Positions 31,865 to 33,893 of a stretch of DNA of 33,893 bases are shown one piece after another (the first letter of the stretch is position 1; every line of letters begins with the position of its first letter). Origin of the DNA: Candidatus Kuenenbacteria bacterium (GTDB lineage Bacteria; Patescibacteriota; Patescibacteriia; UBA2196; GWA2-42-15); the NCBI GenBank assembly GCA_012798565.1, contig JAAZMX010000011.1, forward strand, positions 1 through 33,893, read 5' to 3'. The notes beneath the pieces were generated by a model. That model was given only the letters and a program-made list of their open reading frames with translations. It searched no databases and was not told where the DNA came from. Position numbers and translations under genes: made by a program.

Positions 31865-32650
31865 TTATTCAGGTTTAGTTTCTATTTGCTCTTCTTCGTC
31901 TTTACCGTTTTTAGAGCTGGAAAAAACAGATTTAAGCTGGCTTAAAACGCCTAGGCGATCTTTGCGCTCAGCCGGAACGACATACATTTCATGCAATGTT
32001 GCCTTTGTTAATTCAATAAGGGTCGTGAGCTTGGGAGAATCCCATGCGTCCCATGATCCTTCGTGGACATTGTCGCTGACCATTTCTTGAATTTGTCCGA
32101 GTGCATCAAAAAGCTCCGGCGCGACAGCTGGAAACTTTGTTTTCAAACTTTTAATACTTTCCTGGTAGTCGGCATGGCCGGTCTTTGAATTTTTTACAAT
32201 AGCCTTCTCATACTCGAGTAGTTCATAAATAGCTTTGCGTAAGCAGGCCGATGCGCCGACAAGGAAGTTTGATCTGCGACTGTTTTCTGCTTCGTAAATT
32301 AGCTCTCGAACCTTTTCGGGAATGCGATTGTCCAGTACGAAATATGAAGTCGGTTGGGAGAAAAATAAAAATTTATCAATGTCAGTATTTTCTGCAAATC
32401 TGCTGTAATAACGCTGTTGGCTATATTCAACGTAACCCTCTCGCAATTCTTTAAAACTCAAATGCATAGATACCTTTTCACATCCATCGGAATTACATCT
32501 GATTAAATAGCCATGACAGATTTTCTTGTCGCCCCAATTAAAAGCAAAGTGATCCACCATGCTGTAGGTAACATGATTACGCTTGCAAAAGGGGCAGTTA
32601 TATTTGTGCGCGTCAATAAAATATTTTTTGTCGAGATGTGATAAGTCCAT
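31865..32650 (-). CDS. DUF4145 protein with N-terminal zinc ribbon
   Basis: 261 residues from the ATG at 32650, chosen because it gives the same TAA-T-ATGG junction as its neighbours; a longer frame to 32746 would overlap Fic by 95 bases. The N-terminus has a zinc-ribbon pattern (CPFCKRN ... CNSDGC). The centre matches DUF4145: YFVLDNRIPEKVRELIYEAENSRRSNFLVGASACLRKAIYELLEYEKA, then SIKSLKTKFPAVAPELFDALGQIQEMVSDNVHEGSWDAW. DUF4145 domains occur in type I R-M loci and fused to HsdR, with unknown function. The C-terminus is a Lys/Glu-rich tail. Confidence 0.85.
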   Translation of the reverse strand: MDLSHLDKKYFIDAHKYNCPFCKRNHVTYSMVDHFAFNWGDKKICHGYLIRCNSDGCEKVSMHLSFKELREGYVEYSQQRYYSRFAENTDIDKFLFFSQPTSYFVLDNRIPEKVRELIYEAENSRRSNFLVGASACLRKAIYELLEYEKAIVKNSKTGHADYQESIKSLKTKFPAVAPELFDALGQIQEMVSDNVHEGSWDAWDSPKLTTLIELTKATLHEMYVVPAERKDRLGVLSQLKSVFSSSKNGKDEEEQIETKPE

Positions 32651-32651
32651 A

Positions 32652-33554
32652 TTATTTGTTTTTTCCATTCTTATACTCAAAATCTTCTCCGATTTTCCAG
32701 ACGCCCTTTTCACGAAAAGCCGGGATGTATTGCCGTCTGGCAGCATTGGTCATGGCCGGAGCTGACAAATTATGTGTCTTAGTATATTCGGAAAGAGTAA
32801 TAATTTTCTGACCTTTAAGATAAGTGATGCGCTTATTAAGAGATTCCATCAAAGCCAAGTAAACGACTTTTTCCATGGTCTTGGCGGATTTATCATCTCG
32901 ATAATCGCCGAAAGCTTTATAGTATTCTTTCTTTTCGCGATCACGGATAATAATCATCGGAAAACCGAGGCGCTGTAATTGGAAACAAACCAAGACACGG
33001 CCGATGCGTCCGTTGCCGTCGCAAAAAGGATGAACGTTTTCAAAATCCAAATGAAACTTAGCGATCTTATCTAAAAAATAATTATTCAGATTGCCGGTGT
33101 ATTCAAGAAGTAAAGCTTCAATCATTCTCTCAACGTGCTCGGGAGCCGGCGCCACATGAGTCCCAACACGAACATATTCACCGAGTCTTCTAAAACGGCC
33201 GGCGATTTTATCATCAATTCCGCCGATCAACATTTGATGCAAAAGTAAAATAAGCTCTTTGCTGATTTCTGTTTCCTTGCTTTTATTGCGAGTGTAGCCG
33301 ATGACGCGAGCTAAATTTTTAGCCTCATAAACTTCTCGCAAAGAAACGTCGCGAGAGACTTCCATGTCCAAAAGAATTTTCTCCGTCTCTTTAAGAGTGA
33401 GGGTAGAGTTTTCAATAGCGTTGGAGTTATAGACGCTTTCCGGAACATCAGCTTCGTCAATCATAACTAAAAGCGACTCCTTGCCTTTGCGGAGAGTATC
33501 AAATTCGCTTTTTAAAGCTGTTAGCCGGTCCCTTATTGGTTTTGTTGTAGCCAT
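32652..33554 (-). CDS. Fic-family protein (AMP-transferase fold), first gene of the operon
   Basis: 300 residues. The Fic motif HPFCDGNGRIGR (175-186; catalytic H175) is perfect and should support NMP transfer to a target protein. An N-terminal inhibitory-helix motif, SNAIEN (S44 to N49), fits class II Fic proteins in which the toxin is self-inhibited. GRFRRLGEYVRVGTHVAPAPEHVERMI is the conserved flap/Fic-N region. The C-terminal ~70 residues look like a winged-helix domain (SEYTKTHNLSAPAMTNAARRQY). It is read from the promoter at 33579-33607 after a short leader and is followed, with one base between, by the DUF4145 gene. Fic genes are often seen beside type I restriction genes; the target is unknown. 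Confidence 0.93.
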   Translation of the reverse strand: MATTKPIRDRLTALKSEFDTLRKGKESLLVMIDEADVPESVYNSNAIENSTLTLKETEKILLDMEVSRDVSLREVYEAKNLARVIGYTRNKSKETEISKELILLLHQMLIGGIDDKIAGRFRRLGEYVRVGTHVAPAPEHVERMIEALLLEYTGNLNNYFLDKIAKFHLDFENVHPFCDGNGRIGRVLVCFQLQRLGFPMIIIRDREKKEYYKAFGDYRDDKSAKTMEKVVYLALMESLNKRITYLKGQKIITLSEYTKTHNLSAPAMTNAARRQYIPAFREKGVWKIGEDFEYKNGKNK

Positions 33555-33578
33555 ATGTTTTGTTAATAGTATACTGGT

Positions 33579-33607
33579 ATTATAGTCGTTTTATCTTAAA
33601 ATGTCAA
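33579..33607 (-). promoter_or_regulatory. Promoter of the Fic-hsd operon
   Basis: Read on the - strand: TTGACA (33607-33602), 17-bp spacer, TATAAT (33584-33579), both perfect consensus hexamers. The expected start is near 33572, giving a leader of about 18 bases before Fic. It is the only strong promoter I see for the nine genes down to 19398. Confidence 0.9.
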
Positions 33608-33609
33608 TA

Positions 33610-33650
33610 TTTAGTGAATTGAGGCCATTTATTGCTTCCCATTCACTAAA
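33610..33650. promoter_or_regulatory. 10-bp inverted repeat, probable operator between divergent promoters
   Basis: TTTAGTGAAT (33610-33619) and ATTCACTAAA (33641-33650) are exact inverted repeats separated by 21 bases. The left arm lies 2 bases from the -35 box of the Fic operon; the right arm lies where the -35 of the rightward promoter would be. Confidence 0.65.
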
Positions 33651-33655
33651 TTATA

Positions 33656-33664
33656 TGCTATTAT
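33656..33664 (+). promoter_or_regulatory. Possible extended -10 for the right-edge gene
   Basis: TGC-TATTAT (33656-33664) is an extended -10 box 31 bases before the ATG at 33696. The -35 region would fall in the right arm of the inverted repeat and is not consensus. Confidence 0.45.
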
Positions 33665-33695
33665 TCCAATAAGCACAATAGCCTAAAAGCGAAGT

Positions 33696-33893
33696 ATGGA
33701 AAACGAAGAAACACCAATTGAATACAAAGATAAATTTCAGCTCATCTTCGTGACTGAGTTTTGGTCTGATGATCCGATTTACGAAACATGGACTGAAGGC
33801 CGGATCGAAATTCGGAAATGGGAGGATAATTATTGCAACAATGAAATTAGGTATTGCACCGAGAAGAACGACGAGTGGTTTGTGTTTGAGAAA
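33696..33893 (+). CDS. Unknown small acidic protein (3' partial)
   Basis: 66 codons are visible, MENEETPIEYKDKFQLIFVT onward, and the frame runs off the window. The segment is rich in Trp, Glu and Asp (FWSDDPIYETWTEG, KWEDNYCNNEIRYC) with two Cys; no family is recognised. There is no Shine-Dalgarno site. It is divergent from the restriction operon and shares the intervening inverted repeat, so it could be a regulator or an independent small gene. Confidence 0.55.
   Translation, partial: MENEETPIEYKDKFQLIFVTEFWSDDPIYETWTEGRIEIRKWEDNYCNNEIRYCTEKNDEWFVFEK

Noticed and set aside
32651-32746. Longer DUF4145 protein starting at 32746
   Set aside because: It would overlap Fic by 95 bases; the ATG at 32650 gives the same one-base junction as the neighbouring genes.

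Overview
The window looks like chromosome from a candidate-phyla-radiation (Patescibacteria, Parcubacteria-like) bacterium, probably metagenome-derived. This is inference from compact core genes mostly without Shine-Dalgarno sites, -10 boxes placed right before start codons, large low-complexity secreted proteins, small orphan membrane proteins and many short palindromic repeats. TGA works as an ordinary stop (e.g. 11010-11012), and the tRNA-Trp anticodon is CCA, so there is no sign of the UGA=Gly code.

Region 1 (1-12.3 kb, all + strand) is core. It opens with the 3' part of a secreted M23 peptidase with PKD and Ig-like modules and a type-IX-secretion-like tail. Lower glycolysis follows (pgk, eno, gpmI), interrupted by a DUF559 endonuclease gene preceded by a three-stem palindromic repeat. 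Then come manC, mltG, a PflX-like radical SAM gene, and rplJ-rplL behind a clear promoter, an L10 leader and an attenuator.

Region 2 (12.3-16.4 kb) holds a 755-residue secreted repeat protein, tRNA-Thr, rpmG, a small membrane protein and tRNA-Trp. Each tRNA is accompanied by a second, broken copy. The broken copies are interrupted by short palindromic elements at positions that correspond to tRNA loops, and a GIY-YIG nuclease ORF without a normal start codon lies between the two tRNA-Trp copies. This is the most unusual stretch of the window.

Region 3 (16.4-19.4 kb, + strand) is a three-gene cassette with its own terminator boundary and strong Shine-Dalgarno sites on genes two and three. It encodes a B12-type radical SAM enzyme, a core-only glutamyl-tRNA-synthetase-like protein with an altered KMSKS loop, and a short guanylate-kinase-like protein. 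I recognise the folds but not a known pathway.

Region 4 (19.4-33.6 kb, - strand) is one long defence operon read from a consensus promoter at 33579-33607: Fic, DUF4145, hsdM, an unknown 254-residue gene, hsdS, hsdR, a YgjP-type metalloprotease, an unknown three-TM protein and an SF1 helicase. Several junctions have the identical form TAA-T-ATGG. A 10-bp inverted repeat lies between this promoter and a divergent partial gene at the right edge, suggesting a shared operator. The TM protein/helicase pair at the distal end is a candidate extra defence module carried with the type I restriction system.
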